From NCBI RefSeq assembly GCF_003254275.1, contig NZ_QKZK01000001.1, positions 41,364 through 105,363 of the forward strand: DNA of 64,000 nt, given 5' to 3'. Position numbers and translations under genes: made by a program. This stretch comes from Breznakibacter xylanolyticus. Lineage in GTDB: Bacteria > Bacteroidota > Bacteroidia > Bacteroidales > Marinilabiliaceae. Under the pieces are notes generated by a model. That model was not told where the DNA came from and did not search any database. It saw nothing but the letters and a program-made list of their open reading frames with translations. Positions 27,351-37,808 of this stretch are shown one piece after another (position 1 is the first letter of the stretch; each line of letters opens with the position of its first letter).

Positions 27351-29369
27351 TTAGTAGACTTTAGGTGTCGGGAGTTTCTCGAGTACCATTGCCGTTCGGT
27401 TGGGCAGATACATGAGTATTTGGTGATGGCTGGCCATTTTTGACACCGGTTGAGAGAAAAAGACCAGGTTGTCGTCCACCCGATTGAAACCGCCGTAAAT
27501 GTCGCGATCGCTGTCGAGCAGGATTCGGTATTTGCCCGGTGCCACCGGTATTCCGTAGCCTGTGCGCGATGCCGATGGGTGAAAGTTGAATACGAACACC
27601 AGGTCGCCGCGCGAAAATACCATCACTTTGTCATCGTCGTTCATGAGAACCGGAAAGCATCCCGGCAGCCCGTTGTCCATGGCCTTGCGCATCAGGTGAA
27701 CCATGTCGCGGTCAAAGTCGCCCATAAAATGGTATTTCAGCTCCTCATTGTCCACCAGACTCCATTGACGGCGTGCATAGTGGTATGACCAATTGTTGCC
27801 CTCGCGAGGAAAGTCAATCCATTCGGGGTGTCCAAATTCGTTGCCCATAAAGTTGAGATAGCCGCCCGAATTGGTGGCCATGGTCACCAGGCGTATCATT
27901 TTGTGTAGGGCAATGCCTCTGTCGACCACCAAGTTTGGGGTGGTTTTCGACATGTGGGTGTACATTTCCTTGTCGATGAGACGAAAGATGATGGTTTTGT
28001 CGCCCACCAGCGCCTGGTCGTGCGATTCGGCATAGTTGATGGTGCGTTCTTCGGCTCTGTGCTGAGTGAGCTCGTGGTACAGAAAGCCCATTTTCCAATC
28101 TTCGTCTGTTTGATCCTTAATCATCTTGATCCACAAGTCGGGGACACCCATCGACAATCGAAAATCGAATCCAATGCCGCCATCATCCACCGACGCGCAC
28201 AGACCGGGATAACCACTCATTTCTTCGGCTACCGAAAGGGCTTGTGGGTTAATTTCGTGAATCAGCTGATTGGCCAGGGTCAGGTAGGTGATGGCTTCTT
28301 CGTTTTCCTCGCCTTTAAAATAGTCGTTGTAGGAGGTAAAGTTGACTTCGAGGCCGTGGTTGTGATAAAGCATGCTGGTGACGCCGTCGAAGCGGAATCC
28401 GTCAAAATGGTATTCTTCGAGCCAGTATCGGCAGTTTGAAAGCAAGAAATGCTGCACCTCACCTTTCCCGTAGTTGAAACAGCGTGAATCCCAGGCAGGG
28501 TGAAAGCCACGGTCGTCATCGTAGAAATATTGGCTGTAGCTGCCATCAAATTTGCTCAGGCCCTCTATTTCGTTTTTAACGGCGTGAGAGTGAACCAAAT
28601 CCATGATGACGTTGATGCCCAGGTTGTGGGCTTCGTTGACCAGAGCCTTGAGGTCTTCGGGCGTTCCAAAGCGTGAGGTGGCCGCAAAAAAATTCGAGAC
28701 ATGATACCCAAAGCTGCCATAATAGGGATGTTCCTGTATGGCCATCAACTGAATGGTGTTGTACCCTCCTTTGACGATGCGTGGCAGTACATTGATTCGA
28801 AACTCGTTGTAGGTGCTCACGTCGCCTTTCTCACCCGACATGCCAATGTGAGCCTCGTATATCAGCGGATTGTCGGTGCGTGTTCTGAATGATTCATCTG
28901 TCCATGTAAATCGGGTGTCGGGTTGCCACACCTGGGCACTAAAAATATGGGTGTGTGGGTCTTGAACCACTCGGTTGGCGTAAGAAGGGATGCGGTCACC
29001 GCTGCCATTGGGCCACACCATGTGCAGTTTGTAGAGGTCGCCATGCCTCAAGGTATCAGTGGGTAGTTCAATGACCCATTGACCGTTGTCGATGCGATGG
29101 AGTCGGTATGCCTCCTGGTTTTTCCAGTCGGAGAAGTTGCCCACAAGGTAGATGTCGGTGGCGTTGGGTGCCCATTCGCGAAACACCCATCCTTTGGAAG
29201 TGCGGTGCAGTCCAAAATAAAGATGTCCCGATGCAAAGTCGGTGAGCGATTGTGTGCCGGCGCCAGTAAGCGATTCAGTGGTGTTGATAAAACGACGATG
29301 GCGTTGAGTGATAATGCCCTCAAAGGGCTTCAGCCAGGGGTCCAGACGGACGAGTCCAATGGTGTTCAT
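27351..29369 (-). CDS. glgB: 1,4-alpha-glucan branching enzyme
   Basis: Makes alpha-1,6 branches in glycogen. The 672 residues comprise a CBM48 domain (about 55-160; WVFREWAPNATDIYLVGNF) and a GH13 barrel. The nucleophile Asp lies in FRFDGVTSML, the acid/base Glu in SVAEEMSGYPGL and the third carboxylate in NYAESHDQAL. A C-terminal beta domain follows. The short N-terminus and these motifs resemble the eukaryote-like GH13_8 group common in Bacteroidota. No other glycogen gene is nearby, so it stands alone here. The 279-bp gap upstream is AT-rich and holds no convincing gene or promoter match. Confidence 0.95.
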   Translation of the reverse strand: MNTIGLVRLDPWLKPFEGIITQRHRRFINTTESLTGAGTQSLTDFASGHLYFGLHRTSKGWVFREWAPNATDIYLVGNFSDWKNQEAYRLHRIDNGQWVIELPTDTLRHGDLYKLHMVWPNGSGDRIPSYANRVVQDPHTHIFSAQVWQPDTRFTWTDESFRTRTDNPLIYEAHIGMSGEKGDVSTYNEFRINVLPRIVKGGYNTIQLMAIQEHPYYGSFGYHVSNFFAATSRFGTPEDLKALVNEAHNLGINVIMDLVHSHAVKNEIEGLSKFDGSYSQYFYDDDRGFHPAWDSRCFNYGKGEVQHFLLSNCRYWLEEYHFDGFRFDGVTSMLYHNHGLEVNFTSYNDYFKGEENEEAITYLTLANQLIHEINPQALSVAEEMSGYPGLCASVDDGGIGFDFRLSMGVPDLWIKMIKDQTDEDWKMGFLYHELTQHRAEERTINYAESHDQALVGDKTIIFRLIDKEMYTHMSKTTPNLVVDRGIALHKMIRLVTMATNSGGYLNFMGNEFGHPEWIDFPREGNNWSYHYARRQWSLVDNEELKYHFMGDFDRDMVHLMRKAMDNGLPGCFPVLMNDDDKVMVFSRGDLVFVFNFHPSASRTGYGIPVAPGKYRILLDSDRDIYGGFNRVDDNLVFFSQPVSKMASHHQILMYLPNRTAMVLEKLPTPKVY

Positions 29370-29648
29370 AAATTGAGTCTATCGGTTTAGGTGAAAAAGT
29401 TATTGGATGATTATTGATTCAAAGTCGTGTTTTGTTTGATAGTTTTGATAGATAAAGAGTTTTGCAACAGATTTGTGCAATTGCTTGAATTATCTATTTT
29501 AATGAATGATGTTTGTTGTCTTGTTAATGAAAAACAAGCGTTTCCAAAGCAATTTTTTGAATGGATTGCTTTTTTTGTATCTATCTCGTGTTTTGATGCT
29601 TACATCTTAAGATTGATCATCAAGAAAAAGAACAATTTCAATGTCCGA

Positions 29649-30407
29649 TTAAATCAGTCCCATTTGTTTGAGATGTTCTAAATCCTGCGGTGAGTCGATA
29701 CCGATGCTTTCGTGGTGGGTTTCACGCACGGCAATGGTGTAGTTGTTTTCAATCCATCGGAGTTGCTCGAGTGATTCGGCCAATTCGAGTCTCGATTGAG
29801 GCAGATGGGTGATTTCCTTAAGGACCCGAGTGCGATAGGCATATAAGCCAATGTGCTGGTAAAAGGTATGCACTTTGTGCCATTGATTGTGCTCGATGCC
29901 CCGTAAATAGGGGATTGGCGAGCGGCTGAAGTAGATGGCTTGTTGATCGTTGTTGACCACAACCTTTGGTTTGTTGGGGTCAAAAATCATTTCGTTTTGT
30001 GTAATTGGCTTGATGAGGGTGGCGATGTCTGTTTTTTCGTCTTTAAAACATTCGCACAACAGGTCGATTTGTTCGGGCGCAATAAAGGGTTCGTCGCCTT
30101 GTATGTTGATGACCACCTCAAAAGATTGTTTCATTGTCTTTTGCGCTTTTTCGAGGGCTTCGGCACATCGGTCGGTGCCGCTTTGGTGGTGGGGGGATGT
30201 CATGACCACGTTTCCTCCAAAGCGGATCACTTCGTCATAAATGCGGTCATCGTCGGTAGCCACAGTGACCGTAGGTAGTGCTTTGGCTGCTTGTTCGTAA
30301 ACGCGTTGAATCATGGTTTTGCCGCCTATGTCGGCGAGAGGTTTGCCCGGGAAACGGGTAGAGGCGTAGCGAGCCGGGATGATTCCGATGAATGGTGTTT
30401 TGGGCAT
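29649..30407 (-). CDS. kdsB: 3-deoxy-manno-octulosonate cytidylyltransferase
   Basis: Activates Kdo with CTP to CMP-Kdo for addition to lipid A. The 252 residues show the nucleotidyltransferase N-terminus IIPARYASTRFPGKPLADIG, then NIQGDEPFI (about residue 100) and the Kdo-site region PIPYLRG. The length is normal. It is monocistronic on the minus strand and fits the LPS theme of the neighbouring lpx operon. Confidence 0.96.
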   Translation of the reverse strand: MPKTPFIGIIPARYASTRFPGKPLADIGGKTMIQRVYEQAAKALPTVTVATDDDRIYDEVIRFGGNVVMTSPHHQSGTDRCAEALEKAQKTMKQSFEVVINIQGDEPFIAPEQIDLLCECFKDEKTDIATLIKPITQNEMIFDPNKPKVVVNNDQQAIYFSRSPIPYLRGIEHNQWHKVHTFYQHIGLYAYRTRVLKEITHLPQSRLELAESLEQLRWIENNYTIAVRETHHESIGIDSPQDLEHLKQMGLI

Positions 30408-30585
30408 TGTTGTGAAAAATCTTAATGAAGAATTAATAATTAGGGTTGGTCTGTAATCATCAGGACGAATCCTGCATGGAAAGATACAATGGTTTGCGCA
30501 ATATTTATCTTTTTGATGATGTTTTTTATTTTCCCAAATCGCACAAAACAGCAGGAGTGAATTTTTTTAATATCAGAGGGTGTTG

Positions 30586-30593
30586 TAACTTTG
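30586..30593 (+). promoter_or_regulatory. Promoter of the sigma-54 activator operon
   Basis: TAACTTTG is a perfect TAnnTTTG; a T-rich stretch (30562-30568) occupies the -33 position. It lies 35 bp before the start codon. The rest of the 30408-30627 gap shows no supported gene. Confidence 0.6.
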
Positions 30594-30627
30594 TCAGTCA
30601 ACCTGAAAAAATAGCAGTTCAGAGAAT

Positions 30628-31875
30628 ATGGAACTTCAACAAATCAAGCAACGCTTTGGAATAATCGGGAACAGTTATGGTTTAAATCGAGCCATTGACA
30701 TCGCGGTACAGGTGGCACCCACTGACTTGTCGGTGTTGATTACCGGTGAAAGTGGAACCGGTAAAGAAGTTTTTCCGCAAATCATTCATCAATTTAGTGC
30801 GCGAAAGCACGGGCCTTATATTGCAGTGAATTGCGGTGCCATTCCCGAAGGAACCATCGACTCGGAGTTGTTCGGTCACGAAAAGGGTGCCTTTACCGGA
30901 GCCATGAGTGACCGGAAAGGATATTTTGAAGAGGCCAATGGGGGAACCATCTTTTTGGATGAGATTGGTGAATTGCCACTGTCGACGCAGGTTCGGTTGT
31001 TGCGGGTGCTCGAAGCCGGTGAGTTTATGAAGGTGGGATCTTCACGTGTGCTTAAAACCAATGTGCGGGTGGTGGCTGCCACCAATGTACAGATGGAGCG
31101 TGCCATTCATGATGGGCGTTTTCGCGAGGATTTGTATTATCGCTTGAGTAGTATCCCCATTCAAATACCGTCTTTGCGCGATCGTTCTGAGGATATTGTG
31201 CTGTTGTTTCGCAAGTTTGCCAATGATTTTGCGCTACGTTATCGCATGCCCGGTATTCGTTTGGATGACGATGCGCGTGAATTACTGTTGCGCTACCGTT
31301 GGCCGGGAAACATACGCCAGCTTAAAAATATTACCGAACAGATTTCGATCATTGAGAAGTCGCGCGATATTACCGAAGAGATTCTGCGGCATTACATTCC
31401 CTTTCATGTGGGTGATAACCTGCCGGCAGTGATTGGTGGTGCTCAGCCCAAAGCTGAAGCTGATTTTTCCACTGAGCGAGAAATTTTGTACAAGGTGCTT
31501 TTTGATATGAAGCGTGATATGAATGACCTCAAAAAGCTGGTTCTCGAAATGATTGAACACGGCGGGGTGATGGATGTGCGCAACGAAGATCATGCGCGTA
31601 TCATTAATGATTTGTTTAGCGCTCATGGTGCCGACATTGTCAGTGCGCCCAAACCACAGGTGGCTACTGTTTTTGCCCCTCGTCAGCATGAAAATGGCAT
31701 ACAGGATACCGAAGAGTTTGTCGAGGAATCGCTTTCGCTCGAAGATCAGGAAGTGGAATTGATTCGCAAAGCACTTGAAAAACACAATGGAAAGCGTAAA
31801 TTCGCAGCCCGCGAACTGGGCATCTCAGAGCGGACGCTTTATCGCAAAATTAAAGAATATCACATAGACGGTTAA
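30628..31875 (+). CDS. Sigma-54-dependent transcriptional activator
   Basis: A 415-residue bacterial enhancer-binding protein. It starts almost directly with the AAA+ domain: Walker A GESGTGKE (about residue 40), the sigma-54 contact loop GAFTGA intact (about 90), Walker B IFLDEIGE, and the arginine-finger region. At the C-terminus is a Fis-type helix-turn-helix (AARELGISERTLYRKIKEY). There is no N-terminal receiver or other sensor domain, so the input signal is not obvious. It heads a unit with the LptE-like gene 8 bp downstream, a TPR-like gene and secG. Its target promoters cannot be told from here. Confidence 0.94.
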   Translation: MELQQIKQRFGIIGNSYGLNRAIDIAVQVAPTDLSVLITGESGTGKEVFPQIIHQFSARKHGPYIAVNCGAIPEGTIDSELFGHEKGAFTGAMSDRKGYFEEANGGTIFLDEIGELPLSTQVRLLRVLEAGEFMKVGSSRVLKTNVRVVAATNVQMERAIHDGRFREDLYYRLSSIPIQIPSLRDRSEDIVLLFRKFANDFALRYRMPGIRLDDDARELLLRYRWPGNIRQLKNITEQISIIEKSRDITEEILRHYIPFHVGDNLPAVIGGAQPKAEADFSTEREILYKVLFDMKRDMNDLKKLVLEMIEHGGVMDVRNEDHARIINDLFSAHGADIVSAPKPQVATVFAPRQHENGIQDTEEFVEESLSLEDQEVELIRKALEKHNGKRKFAARELGISERTLYRKIKEYHIDG

Positions 31876-31883
31876 GTATTAAC

Positions 31884-32420
31884 ATGGATAGATTTATGAA
31901 GTTCGAGAAAGGTTTCCCGCTTCGCGTTGTTGGGTTGGGTGTGGTGATGGGCCTGTTGATGGTTTCCTGTTCCATTCGGATGACCTTTACCGGTGCGTCT
32001 ATCCCTGACGATGTGAAAACTGTGTCGGTGCAGTATATTAACAACCGGGCAGCCCTTGTGAACCCCACATTGAGCCAAACGATGACCGAGAAGTTGAAGG
32101 ATCGCTTGACCAATGAGTCGCGCCTGATTCTTCGCAATGGGACAGGAGATGTGGATTTCTCGGGCGAGATTACCGACTACAGCACACGCCCCATGTCAAT
32201 TCAAAACGATGCAACCTCTGCGCAAACCCGATTGACGGTTCAGGTCAAAATCAGATATCGTAATTTTAAGAATCCCAAGGATAACTGGGAGCAATCTTTC
32301 TCGGCTTTTGCCGACTATCCGAGCGAACAAAATATCAATGCCGTTGAAGGAGAGCTTGTGACCCAGATTGTCGATCAGCTCACCGAAGATATTTTCAACA
32401 AGGCTTTTGCCAATTGGTGA
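31884..32420 (+). CDS. lptE: LptE-like LPS-assembly lipoprotein
   Basis: 178 residues with a signal peptide and lipobox LMVSC (Cys about residue 29). The mature part fits the LptE family, an outer-membrane lipoprotein that plugs LptD and guides LPS to the surface: FTGASIPDDVKTVSVQYINN, a helix TEKLKDRLTNESRL, and GEITDYSTRPMSIQ. The family name is assigned from overall pattern and operon context rather than catalytic residues. It follows the sigma-54 activator by 8 bp. The start could instead be the ATG at 31896. Confidence 0.83.
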   Translation: MDRFMKFEKGFPLRVVGLGVVMGLLMVSCSIRMTFTGASIPDDVKTVSVQYINNRAALVNPTLSQTMTEKLKDRLTNESRLILRNGTGDVDFSGEITDYSTRPMSIQNDATSAQTRLTVQVKIRYRNFKNPKDNWEQSFSAFADYPSEQNINAVEGELVTQIVDQLTEDIFNKAFANW

Positions 32421-32451
32421 TTTGAAGTTTTTGTTTTTACCCACTTGATTT

Positions 32452-33357
32452 ATGAATCGCCAGCAGTTTTATCATTATTTGTCCAATCCTGAAGGTCTCA
32501 ACGATGAGAGTCTGTCAAATCTGACGGCTGTCATTGCCGAGTATCCATATTTTCAGGCTGCGCGGATGTTGTTGGTGAAAAACATGGCTGTGCTCGATCA
32601 TATTCGTTACAATCATGAGTTAAAATCGGCGGCTGCTTATATTCCTGATCGTAAAAAACTTTACTTTCTTATTCATGCCCCCACACAATCTAAGGCAGCC
32701 AAACCCTTTGTGGAGGCCGTGGTGCAGCAGCGGGTGTCGCAGCCTGTGGTGCTTGATGAGCCCGTTAAACCTGATGTGTCAGTGGAGGTATCTGCGAGTC
32801 CTGTCGATTATTTTGATGTGCCTGATACTTTGGAGTCTCCCTCGGGCGAAGTGATTACGTTTTCGTTTACGTCTGAACTAGTGCAGGAAGAGCCGGAGCA
32901 GATGGTGTTGCCCAGTGCCGATTTGCTCGATTATGAGTTACAGAACCTGCCCGGCTACCAATTGGCAGTTCAAGAGCCCGAAGATTTTGATCCCTCCCAG
33001 AGTCGTTCATTTTCCGATTGGTTAAAGGCGCTTCATCATCATTCGGTTCAGACGCAAAGGGTTGAGACACCAAAGCCGGTGAGTCGTCAGATGGACATCA
33101 TAGATTCGTTTTTAAAGCAAGGCGATAAAAAAATTATCCCCAAGCCCAAGGTGGCTGATGAGCGCGATGTGGCTGAGAATAGCCTGCGTGAAAGTGAAGA
33201 TTTAATGACCGAAACCCTGGCCAACATTCATATCAAGCAGAAACATTACGATAAGGCCATAACGATATTCGAGAAGTTGAGTTTGAAATATCCCGAAAAA
33301 AATATTTACTTTGCATCCCGAATACAAGAACTGGAACGTTTAATTAATAATCAATAA
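32452..33357 (+). CDS. Conserved hypothetical protein with C-terminal TPR-like helices
   Basis: 301 residues, no named family recognised. The N-terminal 85 residues are helical (RQQFYHYLSNPEGLNDES). The middle is a long acidic, proline-rich, probably disordered stretch. The last 60 residues form a helix-turn-helix like a TPR unit (TLANIHIKQKHYDKAITIFE). There is no signal peptide or membrane segment, so it is likely cytoplasmic. It lies between lptE and secG, 16 bp before secG, and may act with envelope assembly, but that rests on position only. Confidence 0.8.
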   Translation: MNRQQFYHYLSNPEGLNDESLSNLTAVIAEYPYFQAARMLLVKNMAVLDHIRYNHELKSAAAYIPDRKKLYFLIHAPTQSKAAKPFVEAVVQQRVSQPVVLDEPVKPDVSVEVSASPVDYFDVPDTLESPSGEVITFSFTSELVQEEPEQMVLPSADLLDYELQNLPGYQLAVQEPEDFDPSQSRSFSDWLKALHHHSVQTQRVETPKPVSRQMDIIDSFLKQGDKKIIPKPKVADERDVAENSLRESEDLMTETLANIHIKQKHYDKAITIFEKLSLKYPEKNIYFASRIQELERLINNQ

Positions 33358-33373
33358 AAAATTATCCAAAGCT

Positions 33374-33721
33374 ATGACCACATTTATTTCTGTTTTAGTT
33401 GTCCTGGTCAGTATATTTATGATTCTTATTGTGTTGGTTCAGAACTCCAAAGGAGGAGGATTGGCATCTAATTTTGCCTCTTCGAACCAAGTGATGGGTG
33501 TTCGTAAAACCACCGATTTTTTGGAAAAGGCGACTTGGACTTTGGCCGGTATTATTCTCGTGTTATCGTTTGTTTCGGTAGCTACGTTGGGAACAACTGA
33601 TGCTGAGCAAAGCAACCTTGATAAAGCTGTTGAAACTGTTGCCCCTGTTACCACTCCCAATCCTGCTTTTCAAGTGGCCGAGCCTGCTGCTGAAAATGCT
33701 GAGCAACAGCCTGCTGAGTAA
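33374..33721 (+). CDS. secG: Preprotein translocase subunit SecG
   Basis: 115 residues with two membrane segments (about 4-22 and 53-73) joined by a cytoplasmic loop holding VQNSKGGGLASNFA, the SecG signature. SecG assists SecYEG/SecA transport across the inner membrane. The C-terminal 35 residues are an Ala/Pro/Glu-rich tail, longer than in proteobacterial SecG but common in Bacteroidota. It ends the sigma-54 activator operon; a terminator follows. Confidence 0.93.
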   Translation: MTTFISVLVVLVSIFMILIVLVQNSKGGGLASNFASSNQVMGVRKTTDFLEKATWTLAGIILVLSFVSVATLGTTDAEQSNLDKAVETVAPVTTPNPAFQVAEPAAENAEQQPAE

Positions 33722-33744
33722 TCATTTGTTTGATCAAATATTTA

Positions 33745-33781
33745 AGGTGTCAGTTTGTCATATAACTGACACCTTTTTTTT
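33745..33781 (+). terminator. Terminator of the secG operon
   Basis: GGTGTCAGTT pairs perfectly with AACTGACACC and is followed by eight T residues; 25 bp after the secG stop. The 33782-33976 remainder before groES shows no gene. Confidence 0.9.
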
Positions 33782-33976
33782 GTGCTTTGTTGTCAACACT
33801 TTTGGGGTTTGATTGTTTCTGAATTTCTGACAAGATGATGACAAAGTAGGAGAGTGGTTCTGTAATAATGGCAGAAAACGAGCTGTGATCTGCTTTGGCA
33901 TGCTTTGTGAAACACACCCCGCGTCTCCTTGTTGAGGCATCTGTTTTAAAACTTATAATCAATTAAAAATTTCGAT

Positions 33977-34246
33977 ATGAAAGGAAAAATTCTTGCAGGT
34001 AAAGTATTGGTGCAGCCACAGGCTGCTGAAGAAAAAACCGTGAGCGGTATCATTATTCCTGATTCGGCAAAAGAAAAGCCTTTGCGCGGAACTGTTGTGA
34101 TGGTTGGCGAGGCTAAAAAAGACGAAGCCATGGAAGTTAAAGTGGGTGATGTGGTGCTATACGGAAAATATGCCGGTACTGAGCTGAACATCGATGGCGT
34201 TGATTATTTGCTGATTTCGCAAACGGACGTGTTGTTTATTGCTTAA
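33977..34246 (+). CDS. groES: Co-chaperonin GroES
   Basis: The lid of the GroEL folding chamber. The 89 residues include the mobile loop after AEEKTVSGIIIPDSAKEKP, the GTVVMVG strand and YGKYAGTE. It directly precedes groEL with a 43-bp gap. I see no CIRCE (TTAGCACTC) heat-shock operator upstream and no clean TAnnTTTG within 150 bp, so how it is regulated is not visible. Confidence 0.96.
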   Translation: MKGKILAGKVLVQPQAAEEKTVSGIIIPDSAKEKPLRGTVVMVGEAKKDEAMEVKVGDVVLYGKYAGTELNIDGVDYLLISQTDVLFIA

Positions 34247-34262
34247 TGACAAATTTGATTAA

Positions 34263-35921
<1,659 letters not shown>

Positions 35922-35942
35922 TTCATTCATAATTTATGATAG

Positions 35943-35969
35943 AAGAGGGACTTTCGGGTCCCTCTTTTC
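35943..35969 (+). terminator. Terminator of groES-groEL
   Basis: AAGAGGGA pairs with TCCCTCTT around a short loop, followed by TT; 21 bp after groEL. Confidence 0.8.
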
Positions 35970-35999
35970 GTTTCGGGACTTCGGGTGATGTTCACTTCT

Positions 36000-36030
36000 T
36001 TTGATGTTGGTTCATTTTTCCGTAAATTTG
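36000..36030 (+). promoter_or_regulatory. Promoter of the DapB-like gene
   Basis: TTTG at 36000-36003 and TAAATTTG at 36023-36030, spacer 19 bp. It predicts a leader of about 115 nt. Confidence 0.7.
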
Positions 36031-36151
36031 ATTGGTTTCTCAGTTATTCACCCCTTGGGGAGTTGACAGGCACACGTCTGATCTGAAATGTTGTTATTTC
36101 TGATAGATGGTTGTGTTGGGAGCGAGCATGGATGTATAAATAAAGCGAAAG

Positions 36152-36919
36152 ATGATAAGAGTAGGATTTATGGGATTTGGCCAAACAGGTCGTGAGGCTG
36201 TGTTCCCTTTTTTTGGGAGTAAGAGAGTGGATTTATGTTGGGTAATGAAGCATTCTGACGAATTGCGGGGTTTGTATGCATCTTCGTTTCACCATTTGGA
36301 TTATGATAAGGCTCCGATTTTTTCGGAATGTGATTGGAGCGAAGAATTTTTAATACAGAATCCGGTCGATGTGGTGGTTGATTTCTCAAACAGCAGTAAT
36401 GTTTGTAAGTATGATTTGCTGGCACGCCACGGGATTCGAATCGTTTCTGCTGTGTCGAAATACAGTGATGAAGAAGTCGCCCTCTTGCAGCAATTATCAA
36501 CACAAACGGCTATTATCTGGAGTCCTAATATTACCTTAGGCATCAATATTTTGCTGATGGCATCGCGTTTTATTCAAGCGGCAACTCCCGAAGCTGATAT
36601 TCAAATATTGGAGTCGCACTTTAAAGATAAGAAAGAGATTTCGGGGACTGCGCAACGCATTGCCGACACGCTGGGGGTCGATCATGACAATATCCATTCT
36701 ATTCGTGCCGGAGGAATTTTGGGTGAACATGAAATCATTTTTGGGTATCCTTATCAAACCATCCGTTTGTCGCACGACACGATTTCGCGGCGCGCTTTTG
36801 GGCGTGGTGCTCTTTCGTGCTGTCGTTGGATTTATAAAAAGAAAACCGGGTTGTTTAATATGTCTGATATGTTGGTTGAAGACATGAGAGATTGGCTCAA
36901 CGGGTTAGAAATCGCTTAG
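36152..36919 (+). CDS. Dihydrodipicolinate reductase-like protein
   Basis: 255 residues with the DapB layout: N-terminal dinucleotide fold (GFMGFGQTGRE), DVVVDFS, SPNITLGINILL, and a C-terminal GGILGEHEIIFGYPYQTIRL followed by SRRAFGRGAL. DapB reduces dihydrodipicolinate in lysine/diaminopimelate synthesis. The catalytic region is changed: enterobacterial DapB has H-x3-K-V-DAPSGTA, and here it reads ESHFKDKKEISGTA. His and Lys keep their spacing, but DAP is replaced by a one-residue-shorter EI. It may be a divergent true DapB or a paralogue with another substrate. It has its own promoter. Confidence 0.75.
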   Translation: MIRVGFMGFGQTGREAVFPFFGSKRVDLCWVMKHSDELRGLYASSFHHLDYDKAPIFSECDWSEEFLIQNPVDVVVDFSNSSNVCKYDLLARHGIRIVSAVSKYSDEEVALLQQLSTQTAIIWSPNITLGINILLMASRFIQAATPEADIQILESHFKDKKEISGTAQRIADTLGVDHDNIHSIRAGGILGEHEIIFGYPYQTIRLSHDTISRRAFGRGALSCCRWIYKKKTGLFNMSDMLVEDMRDWLNGLEIA

Positions 36920-36970
36920 TATTGCCTTTTTTACAAGGTTGCCATATCTTACCATCACCAATGTGAGGGT

Positions 36971-37627
36971 GTGTTTAAAGTTTTTGTTTTTGGGGTGATG
37001 ATGGTGTTGTGCCCGTTTGATGGCGAGGCGCAGTGGCGTTTATTTGTGAATTTCACCCCCGGAGTAAGCATTGTAGCTCCCGCACCGTTATGGGTTCATC
37101 AGCAAGAACATTCGAGTCTGTATCAATGGGCGCACTATCGTAGCGAACCCTTTGAGGCGCCAATTTATTATTCGATTCGCATTGGATATACACATGTTGA
37201 CAAAGGGTGGGAAATTGAAATGAACCATCTGAAGATTTACCTTCAAAACACCAGTGACGACCTGTCTCGATTTTCAGTGTCGCATGGATACAATCAACTC
37301 ATGGTCAATAGGCTGCTGATGAAGGGATCATGGGTGCGAAAATATGGAGTCGGCGTGGTTGTGGCTCACCCTGAGAGCACTGTGCGTGGGTTGATGTACC
37401 ACGAAAGTGGGGGGCTTTTTGGCGCAGGTTATCACATTGCCGGGCCGGTGGTTCAATATGGGTGGAGTCGTGACTTTATTACCCGTTCGGTGGTTTATCT
37501 CACTGCATCGTTAATGGTCTCGGGCGCTTATGCGCGCGTGCCTGTTGTTGACGGTCATGCCGATGTGCCGGTGGTGGCTCTCCATTTGCAGGTCGGTGTA
37601 GGAGGACAATATCGCCTTAGACCATGA
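36971..37627 (+). CDS. Putative secreted or outer-membrane beta-barrel protein
   Basis: A 218-residue product with no family I recognise. From the GTG at 36971 it begins with a hydrophobic signal-peptide-like stretch ending EAQ. Beta-strand-rich sequence with alternating aromatic residues follows (YYSIRIGYTHV, WEIEMNHLKIYL, VVQYGWSRDF) and ends LQVGVGGQYRLRP. That pattern suits a small outer-membrane barrel. No ATG gives a better start, since the in-frame ATGs at about 36998 would cut the signal peptide. It lies 51 bp after the DapB-like gene and could share its transcript. Confidence 0.6.
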   Translation: MFKVFVFGVMMVLCPFDGEAQWRLFVNFTPGVSIVAPAPLWVHQQEHSSLYQWAHYRSEPFEAPIYYSIRIGYTHVDKGWEIEMNHLKIYLQNTSDDLSRFSVSHGYNQLMVNRLLMKGSWVRKYGVGVVVAHPESTVRGLMYHESGGLFGAGYHIAGPVVQYGWSRDFITRSVVYLTASLMVSGAYARVPVVDGHADVPVVALHLQVGVGGQYRLRP

Positions 37628-37707
37628 GTCCTGTTTGCAGGGGAATGTCACAAACGGGAAAGCGTTGTCGGTCGCAACGATGATGTGAGAAAATCCTCAA
37701 AAAAAAA

Positions 37708-37715
37708 TATCTTTG
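37708..37715 (+). promoter_or_regulatory. Candidate -7 element for lepA
   Basis: TATCTTTG matches TAnnTTTG, 93 bp before lepA; no good -33 box. Confidence 0.4.
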
Positions 37716-37808
37716 CATGCGCTGCCTAAACCGTTGTAAATTGTGGTCGTTAAGGACATTTATCAGATGGAGTGCGGCGAAAAAACGAGACATTAACACA
37801 GTTTTTGC

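Noticed and set aside
29427..29681. 84-codon open frame between kdsB and glgB
   Set aside because: Runs into the 3' end of kdsB on the other strand, AT-rich leader sequence, no ribosome-binding or family signal.
30446..30664. 72-codon open frame upstream of the sigma-54 activator
   Set aside because: It contains the -7 box of the activator and overlaps its start; no family resemblance.
33782..33976. Heat-shock operator (CIRCE) upstream of groES
   Set aside because: No TTAGCACTC/GAGTGCTAA pair is present in the leader.
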